Assembly (NCBI GenBank): GCA_959608885.1
Contig: CAUHSG010000003.1
Coordinates: forward strand, 71,787 to 135,786
Length of the DNA stretch: 64,000 nucleotides
Direction: 5' to 3'
Source of the DNA: an uncultured Coriobacteriia bacterium
GTDB taxonomy: Bacteria > Actinomycetota > Coriobacteriia > Coriobacteriales > QAMH01
Position 1 is the stretch's first letter, and the number at the start of each line of letters is the position of its first letter. Position numbers and translations under genes: made by a program. Below are positions 16,301 through 24,264 of the stretch, piece by piece. The notes below the pieces were generated by a model. It ran no database searches, was not told where the DNA came from, and saw nothing but the letters and a program-made list of their open reading frames with translations.

Positions 16301-17620
16301 ATGAAGGACAAGCGTAAGACCCGCGAGAAGAAACCTCTCTCGTTTGCCATCTACGTCATGGGGGCATTTTTGCTCACGGCCGCCATGACCGTGCTCATCA
16401 CTGCCGCGGCCATCGCGATTGTCTGGAATGTGGGCTACGCCGGCGAGCCGAGTGACGAGGATCTCTTCTTCGCGGTTTTTGCCGCCGGAGCCATCGCGCT
16501 CGTTCTCTCCATCATTCTCGGCATCTATTTCGCTGTCGGCATCGCGCGTCCCATCCAGCGCATTTCGGATACCGCCTCGGCAATCAAGGAAGGTAACCTT
16601 TCGGCGCGCACCGGGCTTTCAGGTGATGATCAGCTCGGACAGCTTGGCCAGCGCTTCGACGAGATGGCCGACGCCATCGAGCGTGATCGCGACCTCGAAC
16701 GTCAGCTCATCGGCGACGTGGCCCATGAGCTGCGCACGCCGCTCATGGCCATCCAGGCAACGGTCGAGGCCATCCAAGACGGCGTCTTCGCGGCCGATGA
16801 GGAGCATCTCAACACCATCTCGTTCGAGACGCGACGGCTAGGGCGTCTGGTCGAGGCGTTGCTGCATCTCAATCGCCTCGAGAATGGTACAACCGAGGTC
16901 AAGCGTGATCTCGTTAATCTCAGTAGCGTGGTCAGCGGTCTGTCGACAACGCACGAAGCCCTGCTCGAGACCTCTGGCATCATGTTCTTCACCGATGTCG
17001 CGCCCGACGTGATGATCATTGGCGACCAGGATCTCATCTCGCAGGCCGTCGCCAACCTCCTCTCCAATGCCGTGCGCTATACGCCCGAAAACGGCATGGT
17101 CACCGTCGAACTTGCCCGCGAAAACGGGTATGCGAGGATTTCGGTGCGCGATACGGGCGTCGGCATTGCCGAAGAGGACATGAAGAAGGTCTTTTCGCGC
17201 TTCTGGCGCGCCGATGTCGCTCGTCAGAGCGTCGATGGCGGTCTGGGCATCGGCCTGGCACTCGTCAAGGAGGTCGTTGACCAGCACTTTGGCGATGTTT
17301 CGGTGTCGTCCACACTCGGCGAGGGTAGCACCTTCGTCATGCGCATTCCGCTTGCTCCCGAAGATCATGTCAAGCCCATGACTCCCCATGCGCGCAAGAG
17401 CAGCTCGCGTCGCCGTCAGGAACGCGCCGCACGCAAGGAGCAGGAGAAGGCTCGCAAGATTGAGGAACGCCAGATGAAGGCTCGCCGCAAGGCACGCGAG
17501 GCGGGTGCCGGTATAAGCGCGACTCAGGAACTCAAGCTTTTCGGGCTGCACGTCTCGCTGCCCGCAACAAGACAACAAGAACAGCAAACGAGGGACAAGG
17601 AAGATGGTACTCATGAGTGA
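16301..17620 (+). CDS. Sensor histidine kinase with a basic coiled-coil tail
   Basis: A 439-residue membrane kinase. Two transmembrane segments (about 14-43 and 55-82) enclose only about a dozen outside residues, so it probably senses the membrane or an associated protein. HAMP linker is about 82-134. The phospho-accepting histidine is His142 (DVAHELRTPL), and the ATPase domain has N, G1 and G2 boxes (LLSNAVRYTP, VRDTGVGIAEED, GGLGIGLALVKEVV). Unusually, about 70 residues after the catalytic domain are strongly basic and helical (repeated Arg/Lys/Glu near 365-410). The stop overlaps the purC start region. Confidence 0.93.
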   Translation: MKDKRKTREKKPLSFAIYVMGAFLLTAAMTVLITAAAIAIVWNVGYAGEPSDEDLFFAVFAAGAIALVLSIILGIYFAVGIARPIQRISDTASAIKEGNLSARTGLSGDDQLGQLGQRFDEMADAIERDRDLERQLIGDVAHELRTPLMAIQATVEAIQDGVFAADEEHLNTISFETRRLGRLVEALLHLNRLENGTTEVKRDLVNLSSVVSGLSTTHEALLETSGIMFFTDVAPDVMIIGDQDLISQAVANLLSNAVRYTPENGMVTVELARENGYARISVRDTGVGIAEEDMKKVFSRFWRADVARQSVDGGLGIGLALVKEVVDQHFGDVSVSSTLGEGSTFVMRIPLAPEDHVKPMTPHARKSSSRRRQERAARKEQEKARKIEERQMKARRKAREAGAGISATQELKLFGLHVSLPATRQQEQQTRDKEDGTHE

Positions 17621-18494
17621 AATGGCAATGCGTCCTGATTCGCAAGGCAAGGTCCGCGATTTGTACGACCTGGGAGACCAGCTTCTCATCGTCGCGACCG
17701 ACCGCATCTCGGCTTTCGACTACATCCTCAAGGACGAGATTCCCTACAAGGGCGAGGTGCTGACGCGTCTGTCGCTCTTCTGGTTCGACCTGCTTGCGGA
17801 CATCATTCCCAACCACCTGATTTCCGCGGACGTCACCGACCTTCCCGAGAAGTTCAAGCCGTATGCCGAGTGGCTCAACGGGCGCTTCATGCTCGTGCGC
17901 AAGGCCGAGATGTTTCCCGTCGAGTGCATCGTGCGTGGCTACCTTGCCGGCAGCGGTCTCAAGGAGTATCGCAAGCAAGGTACCGTTTGCGGCATTGAGC
18001 TGCCGGCTGGTCTCGTCGAGGCAAGCAAGCTGCCCGCGCCCATCTATACGCCTTCCACCAAGGCCGAGATCGGTGACCACGACGAGAACGTGAGCTATGA
18101 GCGCACGGTCGAGATGCTTGGCGAGAAGGATGCGAGCGCCCTGCGCGATGCGTCGCTTTCCGTCTACAAGAAGGCTGCCGATTACGCTGCCCAGCATGGC
18201 ATCATCATTGCCGACACCAAGTTCGAGTTCGGCATGATCGATGGTACGCTCACGCTGGCTGACGAGGTGCTCACGCCGGATTCGTCGCGTTTCTGGCCGG
18301 AAGATGCCTACGAACCCGGCAAGAGTCAGGCGAGTTTCGACAAGCAATTCGTGCGCGACTGGCTCGATGCCAACTGGGATCGTACGGGCGAGCCGCCACA
18401 GCTGCCAGCCGACATCATCGAGGCAACGTCGAACAAGTACATCCAGGCCTACGAACTCATCACGGGCCAGCGTTTCGTTCCCGCGAATCTGTAG
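17613..18494 (+). CDS. purC: Phosphoribosylaminoimidazole-succinocarboxamide synthase (SAICAR synthetase)
   Basis: A 293-residue PurC of the longer subfamily. It joins CAIR and aspartate with ATP. Motifs: GKVRDLYDLGDQLLIVATDR near the N-terminus, VECIVRGYLAGSGLKEY at about 105, and DTKFEFGMIDGTLTLADEVL at about 206. ATG 17613 is favoured because AAGGAAG lies nine bases upstream; ATG 17604 directly abuts that site. The start lies inside the histidine-kinase gene (overlap 8 bases). PurB lies upstream in the same direction, the two-component genes in between. Confidence 0.93.
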   Translation: MSEMAMRPDSQGKVRDLYDLGDQLLIVATDRISAFDYILKDEIPYKGEVLTRLSLFWFDLLADIIPNHLISADVTDLPEKFKPYAEWLNGRFMLVRKAEMFPVECIVRGYLAGSGLKEYRKQGTVCGIELPAGLVEASKLPAPIYTPSTKAEIGDHDENVSYERTVEMLGEKDASALRDASLSVYKKAADYAAQHGIIIADTKFEFGMIDGTLTLADEVLTPDSSRFWPEDAYEPGKSQASFDKQFVRDWLDANWDRTGEPPQLPADIIEATSNKYIQAYELITGQRFVPANL

Positions 18495-18572
18495 ATACGG
18501 CGGCCGCGCGTGCGGCCATACGTTGTATCATAGGCATTTACACATCACAGGCATTCGAAAGGCGATTGACGA

Positions 18573-19229
18573 ATGACGCAGCGCAATTTCCAGAACGCAC
18601 GCAACCAGGGCGACGGCCCCAAGGGCAAGTCGAAGAAGTCGGCAAGCTCCGCGAAGCTCAAGAGCAAAGCCGGCGCATCGGTATACGCTCCCTCCAAGGA
18701 GGCCAAGGCCAAGCGTGCAAAGCAGGAAGCCAAGGCGAAGAGGAACCAGCCCGTCGAGGCAAAGGCGAACGATCCGATCGAGCAGCAGCGCCGTCGCGAG
18801 CGCGCGATGGTCTCGATGATGCGTGATTTGCCAGAGTACAAGTTCTGGCGTCGCATCTGGTGGATTGCCATGGGTATTGCGTTTGTCGTCATCATCCTCA
18901 CCTGGCTCCCCAGCATGCTCATCAGCTCTGGCGTGCTGAGCGAGGACTTCAAGGAGACGGCAAGTTGGATTTCCACCGTTGGCTTCATCTTCGCAATTGT
19001 CGCCTTGATACTCGCCTTCTACATTGACCTCCGCAAGATTCGCAAGATTCAAAAGGCGCAAGAGGCCAAGGCTCGCAATCTCACTAAGTCCGAGCGCCAG
19101 GAGCTCGACAAGGCCATCGCCGCGTCCATCGAGCGTGACCAGCAAAGGCGCGCGGAGCGCAAGGGCAAAATGCCCTGGGGCAAGAAGAAGACACAGGCGA
19201 CTGTCGAGGACACGCCAAGCGAAGAGTAA
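18573..19229 (+). CDS. Two-helix membrane protein with charged tails, unknown function
   Basis: A 218-residue protein. About 85 residues of Lys/Ala/Arg-rich, probably disordered N-terminus lead to two hydrophobic helices (about 97-118 and 128-150), followed by a charged coiled-coil-like tail (about 150-218). Both tails should be cytoplasmic. Nothing identifies a family. The region 18495-18572 before it has a small GC hairpin (18502-18517) and no clear promoter. The amidohydrolase gene follows after 12 bases, so they may be cotranscribed. Confidence 0.65.
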   Translation: MTQRNFQNARNQGDGPKGKSKKSASSAKLKSKAGASVYAPSKEAKAKRAKQEAKAKRNQPVEAKANDPIEQQRRRERAMVSMMRDLPEYKFWRRIWWIAMGIAFVVIILTWLPSMLISSGVLSEDFKETASWISTVGFIFAIVALILAFYIDLRKIRKIQKAQEAKARNLTKSERQELDKAIAASIERDQQRRAERKGKMPWGKKKTQATVEDTPSEE

Positions 19230-19241
19230 ATAGGAGACGCG

Positions 19242-20684
19242 ATGCTGCTCACCGCGAAATACGTCATTCCCATTACGTCGCCCTACATCGAGGACGGCGC
19301 CGTTCTCGTGCGCGATGACAAGGTTCTCGATTTGGGCACTGCGTCCCAGCTCAAGGACAAGTATCCGATGGAAGAAGTACGCGATTTCGGCCTGTCCGTG
19401 CTCATGCCCGGATTCATCGACGTGCACACGCACCTTGGATACACGGCGCTGCGCGGCATGTTCGGCGATCTGCCCTATGCCGAGTGGAAACGCCGCGTCT
19501 TGCACACGGAGCCCTTCTTCACCGAGGAAGACTGGATTGACTCGGCGCGCGTTGGTGCACTCGAGGCTGTGGCCAGTGGCATTACGACGATTGCGGATAT
19601 TTCCGCATCGGGCGTCTCGCTTGTCCCCGCCAAGGAGATGGGCCTGCGCGCGCGTGTGTACTACGAAGTCTTGACCACGCAGAAGGAGCATGCCGAAGAT
19701 GTCGTGCGCGAAGGCGTGGAGAAGATCGAGCGCTGGAAGGACGAATACGGAAGCGATTTGCTCGACTTCGGCCTTGCTCCCGGCCCTGTCTATGGTTGTC
19801 ATCCGAGCGTCTTTCAGGCTATCGCCGATGTGGCGATCGAGAAGGACATTCCCGTAGCCATGCATCTGGCAGGAAGCCAGGAAGAGGCCGACTTCATCCG
19901 CTACGGTTCCTCTCCGTTTAGCGTTCACGTGAGCGAGCACGAGCAGGGCAAGCTTGCCGCTGCCTATCCGCCCTGGTTGCCCGCAGGCACCTCGCCTGTG
20001 AGCTACGTGAGCAACTGGGGCATACTCGACGTGCCTGGCATCCTTGCAATTCACTGTGTGCATGTTGATGATCGGGACATCGGCATCCTCAGGGACAAGC
20101 AGGTGCGCATCGGCTATTGTCCGCGCATCAACGCCAAGCTCGGCATGGGCTCAATGCCACTCGAAAAGTTCTGGGCGGCAGGTCTTACCATCGGCTTGGG
20201 CACTGACTCGCCGGCGGCTGTCGATACGACTGACATGATTGACGAGATGCGCATCGGCCTCATGATCACCCGCGCGACGAGTTCTGAGCGCTTCGTGCAA
20301 GCATCAGCGAAGAACGCCCTGCGCATGGCGACGATTGGATCTGCGCGCGCACTGGGTATCGAGGATAAGGTCGGGTCGCTCGAGCCGGGCAAGCAGGCAG
20401 ACATCATCGCCATCGATTTGCATAATTCGCACCAGAACCCCACGACCGATCCGGAGAGTGCCGTTATCTACACGGCCAACCAGGACAACGTCAAGATGAC
20501 TATGGTTGCCGGACGCATCCTCTACGACAACTTCGTCCACGTGTCGGGGTGTGATCGCGACGCGATTATCGACCGAGCGCGCGCCCTGCGTGTACGCATA
20601 CGCGAGGAAGTCAGCGACGATGCGCTGCACAGGTCGCTCATAGAGCATGCAACGCAAGACGAACGAGACCGCTACAACAGATAG
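19242..20684 (+). CDS. Amidohydrolase (chlorohydrolase / aminodeaminase-like)
   Basis: A 480-residue TIM-barrel amidohydrolase of the AtzA/MtaD/SsnA group. Metal-binding His62 and His64 sit in PGFIDVHTHLGYTALRGMF; a further histidine follows in IPVAMHLAGSQEEADF; the metal aspartate is in GLGTDSPAAVDTTD. The C-terminal small beta domain (GSLEPGKQADIIAID) closes the fold. Relatives deaminate adenosine-type compounds (S-adenosylhomocysteine, methylthioadenosine) or guanine, so purine salvage is likely, in keeping with nearby purB and purC. The exact substrate is not determined. RBS: TAGGAG before ATG 19242. Confidence 0.85.
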   Translation: MLLTAKYVIPITSPYIEDGAVLVRDDKVLDLGTASQLKDKYPMEEVRDFGLSVLMPGFIDVHTHLGYTALRGMFGDLPYAEWKRRVLHTEPFFTEEDWIDSARVGALEAVASGITTIADISASGVSLVPAKEMGLRARVYYEVLTTQKEHAEDVVREGVEKIERWKDEYGSDLLDFGLAPGPVYGCHPSVFQAIADVAIEKDIPVAMHLAGSQEEADFIRYGSSPFSVHVSEHEQGKLAAAYPPWLPAGTSPVSYVSNWGILDVPGILAIHCVHVDDRDIGILRDKQVRIGYCPRINAKLGMGSMPLEKFWAAGLTIGLGTDSPAAVDTTDMIDEMRIGLMITRATSSERFVQASAKNALRMATIGSARALGIEDKVGSLEPGKQADIIAIDLHNSHQNPTTDPESAVIYTANQDNVKMTMVAGRILYDNFVHVSGCDRDAIIDRARALRVRIREEVSDDALHRSLIEHATQDERDRYNR

Positions 20685-20691
20685 GGTCATC

Positions 20692-20877
20692 ATGTCAAAC
20701 AAGAACAAGTCTTTTCAGAAGAACAAGCAGCAAAAGCTCGAGCAGGAGCTGGCGGCTCAGTATCGTCGCGAGCAGCGTGACCGTCGTACGAAGCTCCTCA
20801 AGACCATCGGCATCACCATTCTTTCGGTGCTCCTGATTATCTCGTTCTGCTTCCCGGCATTCACGATGCTCTGGTAA
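20692..20877 (+). CDS. Small single-helix membrane protein (61 aa)
   Basis: A 61-residue protein that starts 8 bases after the amidohydrolase stop. About 37 highly charged residues (Lys/Gln/Arg/Glu, coiled-coil-like) precede a C-terminal transmembrane helix (IGITILSVLLIISFCFPAFT). It would be tail-anchored in the membrane. Function unknown; its architecture echoes the 218-residue membrane protein upstream. Confidence 0.6.
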   Translation: MSNKNKSFQKNKQQKLEQELAAQYRREQRDRRTKLLKTIGITILSVLLIISFCFPAFTMLW

Positions 20878-20884
20878 GAGGCGC

Positions 20885-21034
20885 CCCCCGCACTCCGCAG
20901 GCGGCACTCGTATCGAGACAGCAAAGACCCAAAGCTGCTGCGCAACTCGCACGCCCTATGGGCGTGCTCAGACAGTGCTCGCAAATCGCTTTGGGTCTTT
21001 GCTGTCTCACTCGCGAGCCTGCGTCGTGCGGGGG
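20885..21034. repeat. Long inverted-repeat element
   Basis: A 20-bp perfect inverted repeat, at 20915-20934 and 20989-21008, lies inside imperfect outer arms (CCCCCGCAC 20885-20893 with GTGCGGGGG 21026-21034; CGCAGGC 20896-20902 with GCCTGCG 21017-21023). The centre holds another hairpin, GCACGCCC-TAT-GGGCGTGC. The whole ~150 bases could fold as one long rod. It sits downstream of the small membrane protein and convergent to the DUF169 gene. It may act as a two-way terminator, but has the look of a MITE-like or REP-like repeat; it codes for nothing. Confidence 0.7.
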
Positions 21035-21041
21035 CTGGCCA

Positions 21042-21150
21042 GTAGGGGACGGAGGGCGACCAGGAGGTCTCCCCTACAGGCGCTTGACGTGTGCGCTCCG
21101 TCGTCCTGAGCGGGGCGCCGCAAGGCGCGAAGTCGAAGGACCTCACGACG
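21042..21150. repeat. REP-like palindromic repeats
   Basis: Two further palindromes follow the long element. The first pairs GTAGGGGA (21042-21049) with TCCCCTAC (21070-21077). The second is a hairpin with outer arms CGTCG/CGACG (21099-21103, 21146-21150), GTCCT/AGGAC, and inner stem GCGCC-GCAA-GGCGC (21115-21128); it contains the TCCTGAGCG...GAAGTCGAAGGA wording seen in dispersed intergenic repeats of many bacteria. Such units are usually multicopy and non-coding. Confidence 0.6.
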
Positions 21151-21166
21151 GGCTGCAGCTCGATCT

Positions 21167-21958
21167 CTACGAGGGCATGAGCGAAGCGCTATTTCCTCCC
21201 AGGTCGGCAGCGGTCTCCTCCTGCATGGACTTCCATGCCTCCTGTCGCTTCGCCAGCACTGCGCGAACCTCGGGGTCGTCGCTGAGTGCCGGTGGCGTCC
21301 AGGGCATCTCCCCAAGCGCGCGGACCACATCGCCAATCTTGCCATAGGGGATCGAGATAATCTGGAGCCCCGCCGGGTAGGTCTGCCGTCGTGACATGCC
21401 ATGCCCCATGCCGCTGGTAATCGTGTTGACCTTGTCCTTGACGTAGGGATACGAGTACATCCATGCGCATGAGAGCACGGGTGAGGTCTTCGATTCCCAC
21501 AGGTCTCCCGAGTAGTACGAGGTTGCGCGCATGAGGATGGTCGCCTGTTGCGTGTTTGCTACGCAGATGACGAGATCGGGGTCGAATTCGCAGGTCGCGA
21601 CTGGGGAGAAGCTCACGTAGTTCACCGATCCGCGCGGCAGCGTCTCAATCTGCGTGTAGAGGCGCGCGTTGGGCGCCTGGGTCTTGAAGATCTCGAAGTC
21701 CTTGCCCGCCTGGCCGCTCGCTGCGAAGCTGGGCTTGTCGATCATTCCCAGAATCATGGTGCCGAAGCAGGTGTCGTCCTCTGCGGTTGTGTAGAAGCTC
21801 TCCCCGGTTGTCTGTGCTCGCTTGACGAACTGGCAGAAGGCGTCTCGCTCCTTTACGCGCTCGAGGCCCTCGGGCTTTGCATAGCTGAACTTGATGGCGA
21901 CGGGCGGGAACTCCATATCGAGCTTCGCGAGCGTGTCCTTTGCTTCCTGGCTGAGCAT
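21167..21958 (-). CDS. DUF169 family protein
   Basis: A 263-residue DUF169-type protein from ATG 21958, which follows AAAGGA. Conserved features include the N-terminal PPVAIKFSYAKPEG, a cysteine (FCQFVKRAQ), the CFGTMILGM segment and the C-terminal GLQIISIPYGKIGDVVRAL. The family occurs in anaerobes and archaea and has no established biochemical role; conserved cysteines hint at redox or metal use. It is convergent with the repeat region and shares orientation with the LuxR gene 104 bases upstream. Confidence 0.78.
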   Translation of the reverse strand: MLSQEAKDTLAKLDMEFPPVAIKFSYAKPEGLERVKERDAFCQFVKRAQTTGESFYTTAEDDTCFGTMILGMIDKPSFAASGQAGKDFEIFKTQAPNARLYTQIETLPRGSVNYVSFSPVATCEFDPDLVICVANTQQATILMRATSYYSGDLWESKTSPVLSCAWMYSYPYVKDKVNTITSGMGHGMSRRQTYPAGLQIISIPYGKIGDVVRALGEMPWTPPALSDDPEVRAVLAKRQEAWKSMQEETAADLGGNSASLMPS

Positions 21959-22062
21959 GTGGTGTCCTTTCCGAATATCGGTCGGTACGCGGCAGAATAT
22001 AGCATGCACATGCACTTCGCGTTAGTGGAAGATGCCTGGATAAAAGGTGCTAATTGAATGTG

Positions 22063-22836
22063 TCACTTGCCGTCGAACAGGTTCTTCAGCTGAACGCGAT
22101 TGTTGACGTTGAGCTTGCGATACGCGTTGTAGACATGCTTCTTCACGGTCGAAAGTGATATGTAGAGCTTCTCAACGATTTGCTGTTCGGAGTCCCCGTC
22201 AAGCACATGCTCGATGACCTCACGCTCGCGAAGAGTGAGACCGGCTTGCTCGATGATGCTCTGCGCGCAGGGAGTGCTCGTGCGCCAGCGTTCTTCCTCG
22301 AGCAAACTTGCAAGCTTGAGGGCGATATGTGGTGCCATCAGGTTTGCAATGCGCACATCTCGGTTGGTGAATTCGCTCTCTGCCTTGGTGTTGAACAACG
22401 CGATTTCTCCGATGACGGCATTATCGTGCGAGAGTAGCGCGCGCAATGCATAGGTAAGGCCCTCTGGCTTGTAGATTTCGTTCCAGACGGGGGAGCTCTC
22501 GCGCACGTCCTCTGGAATCATGTCCCTGTCGCGGAAGGCATAGCTTGCTGTCTTGAGGTACAAGCCGTCATAGTACGGGTCTTCATCGTAGTTGTCGGTG
22601 AATTTCTCGATGAGATGTGCTGGAGCGCCAACGATTACGGGACGACTTGAGCGAGCGATGCCATGCTCCATCTTGATCATGGAAAACGTGCCCTGGTAAC
22701 TTGGCGTCAGGGAGCGCAGGCAAGAGAGCGTTTCGTACTGTAGCTTCTCGACGCTGGAGGTGGTGTTGATGCGATAGATACTGTCGAGCATGAACTGCCA
22801 GTCGCGTTCATGAAGTTGTGCGTCATCGTTGGTCAT
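22063..22836 (-). CDS. LuxR-family transcriptional regulator
   Basis: A 257-residue regulator with an N-terminal sensor-like region (about 1-185, PAS/GAF-like or autoinducer-domain-like by length) and a C-terminal LuxR/GerE helix-turn-helix (LTLREREVIEHVLDGDSEQQ, then YISLSTVKKHVYNAYRKLNV). No receiver aspartate motif is present, so it is not a classical response regulator. It is divergent from the C45-hydrolase/MFS genes and is the natural candidate for their regulator. Confidence 0.88.
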   Translation of the reverse strand: MTNDDAQLHERDWQFMLDSIYRINTTSSVEKLQYETLSCLRSLTPSYQGTFSMIKMEHGIARSSRPVIVGAPAHLIEKFTDNYDEDPYYDGLYLKTASYAFRDRDMIPEDVRESSPVWNEIYKPEGLTYALRALLSHDNAVIGEIALFNTKAESEFTNRDVRIANLMAPHIALKLASLLEEERWRTSTPCAQSIIEQAGLTLREREVIEHVLDGDSEQQIVEKLYISLSTVKKHVYNAYRKLNVNNRVQLKNLFDGK

Positions 22837-22865
22837 TTGAGATCGTAGTCTCCCTTCGCGAGCTA

Positions 22866-22940
22866 ATTATAGGTTACGAACTACGAAGTCTCTTTGTGCA
22901 ATGTGCATCATTTCGACTAAGTTCTACTCATTTGTATAAC
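22866..22940. promoter_or_regulatory. Divergent promoters between the LuxR gene and the C45 hydrolase gene
   Basis: On the minus strand a perfect -10 box TATAAT sits at 22871-22866, 30 bases before the LuxR start; its -35 is not clear. On the plus strand TTCGAC (22912-22917) and TATAAC (22935-22940) with a 17-base spacer form a fair promoter. This would leave a leader of about 165 bases before the C45 gene, A/T-rich compared with the surroundings. Confidence 0.45.
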
Positions 22941-23114
22941 CATTCTTCCGAATTTGCGCAAGGCTTTCCAAAATCGAATGCAATCTGCTTTCAAATCAAC
23001 TTATTTCAATCTTCGAATCCATTTAAGAAATGTGGAGAACCCATGAAAATCAGGCCTCGTTGTTCCAAAGCGACGAGCGCCATTACGAAAGTGCGCTCAG
23101 GAAAAGGAGGGAAC

Positions 23115-24200
23115 ATGAGAGACGATTCGAAGCTGATACCCCAGGTCTTCATGAAGGGCAGCTTCCGCGAGATGGGTTCCCAATATGGCGAAGCCATGGC
23201 GAGCGAGATTGCCTTCCAGAAGGACTGGTGGACCAAGGTTCTCGCCGCTCACTGGCCTAACATGGACATGGAGCGCGCGCTCAATGCCGCCAAGACGATG
23301 TACGCGCCCGCTGTGGAGCTGTATGCACCGCGCTGGGCCGACTTCATTGAGGGCATGGCCGAAGGAGCCGGCCTTCCCTATGATGACGTGCTCTGGATTA
23401 ACGTTGCCTCCAACTTGCTCGAGGGCCCGGCAATGGCCATGAGGATGGTTGCGGGTGGCTGCACCGACATTGGCGTCCAGCCCGACAAGACCGATATCGG
23501 CAAGCTCATCATCGGCCAGAATCTTGATTGGCATCCCGAGCTCAAGCCCGTGTGCCTGCACTTCGATCCGGCAGATGCCCCCAAGGCGCTGGCGTTCACC
23601 ATTTCCGGTGCGCTTCCGCAGTTCGGCATCAGCGAGAATGGCTATGGCTCGTTTGGCAATGCGCTGGGCACCGAGGAGAACAAGACGGGCGTCACCATGA
23701 ACGCCCTTACCGCCGAGCTGTTGTTCCAGGATTGCATTGGCTCTGCCTGCGAGCGCATTACCATGGCGGATCGTTCCATGTGCTTCAACCACATGCTTGG
23801 TGCTGCCGATGGCACGCTCATCGACTTCGAGACCACGCCATCGAGCTTTGGCGTCTTGCTTCCCGAGGAAAAGGGCTGGATTGCGCATACCAATCACTAC
23901 ATCACCAGCTGGATGCAGAAGGATGACACCTTCAAGACCTTCCCCGACACGTTCGTGCGCCTGTCCTGGGCAGAGAAGTTCCTCCGCGATGCCGATGTCA
24001 TCACGGTCGACACACTCAAGAAGATTTTCAGCGACCACCATGGCGACAAGACGCGCTCGCTGTGCACGCATCTTGTCCCCGGAGCCTCGTTTACCGAGTG
24101 CTGGCAGACGGTCTACTCGATGATCTCCATTCCCGAGGACGGAGTCATCTACGCGACTACGCAGCCGTGCGAGCACGAATACGAGGAGTATCGCCTGTAA
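23115..24200 (+). CDS. C45-family N-terminal-nucleophile acyltransferase/hydrolase
   Basis: A 361-residue protein of the acyl-CoA:6-aminopenicillanate acyltransferase (peptidase C45) family. ATG 23115 is chosen because of AAAAGGAGGG just upstream; an in-frame ATG at 23043 lacks such a site. Cys116 in VAGGCTDIG should become the N-terminal nucleophile after self-cleavage; GQNLDWHP follows as in the family, then TNHYITSWM and CTHL-type segments in the C-terminal half. Such enzymes make or break amide bonds of N-acyl compounds. Two MFS carriers follow directly, suggesting uptake or export of its substrate or product. No signal peptide, so the enzyme is cytoplasmic. Confidence 0.82.
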   Translation: MRDDSKLIPQVFMKGSFREMGSQYGEAMASEIAFQKDWWTKVLAAHWPNMDMERALNAAKTMYAPAVELYAPRWADFIEGMAEGAGLPYDDVLWINVASNLLEGPAMAMRMVAGGCTDIGVQPDKTDIGKLIIGQNLDWHPELKPVCLHFDPADAPKALAFTISGALPQFGISENGYGSFGNALGTEENKTGVTMNALTAELLFQDCIGSACERITMADRSMCFNHMLGAADGTLIDFETTPSSFGVLLPEEKGWIAHTNHYITSWMQKDDTFKTFPDTFVRLSWAEKFLRDADVITVDTLKKIFSDHHGDKTRSLCTHLVPGASFTECWQTVYSMISIPEDGVIYATTQPCEHEYEEYRL

Positions 24201-24264
24201 CTCAGGGAATCGGGGGCATGAGGCAATGCGCTTCGTGCCCCCTGGTACACAAGGAGGAAAAGAA

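Noticed and set aside
18528..20063. 511-codon minus-strand frame
   Set aside because: Antisense to a membrane protein and an amidohydrolase with clear motifs.
20885..21034. CRISPR-like repeat
   Set aside because: Repeats are inverted, not directly spaced units; no spacers.
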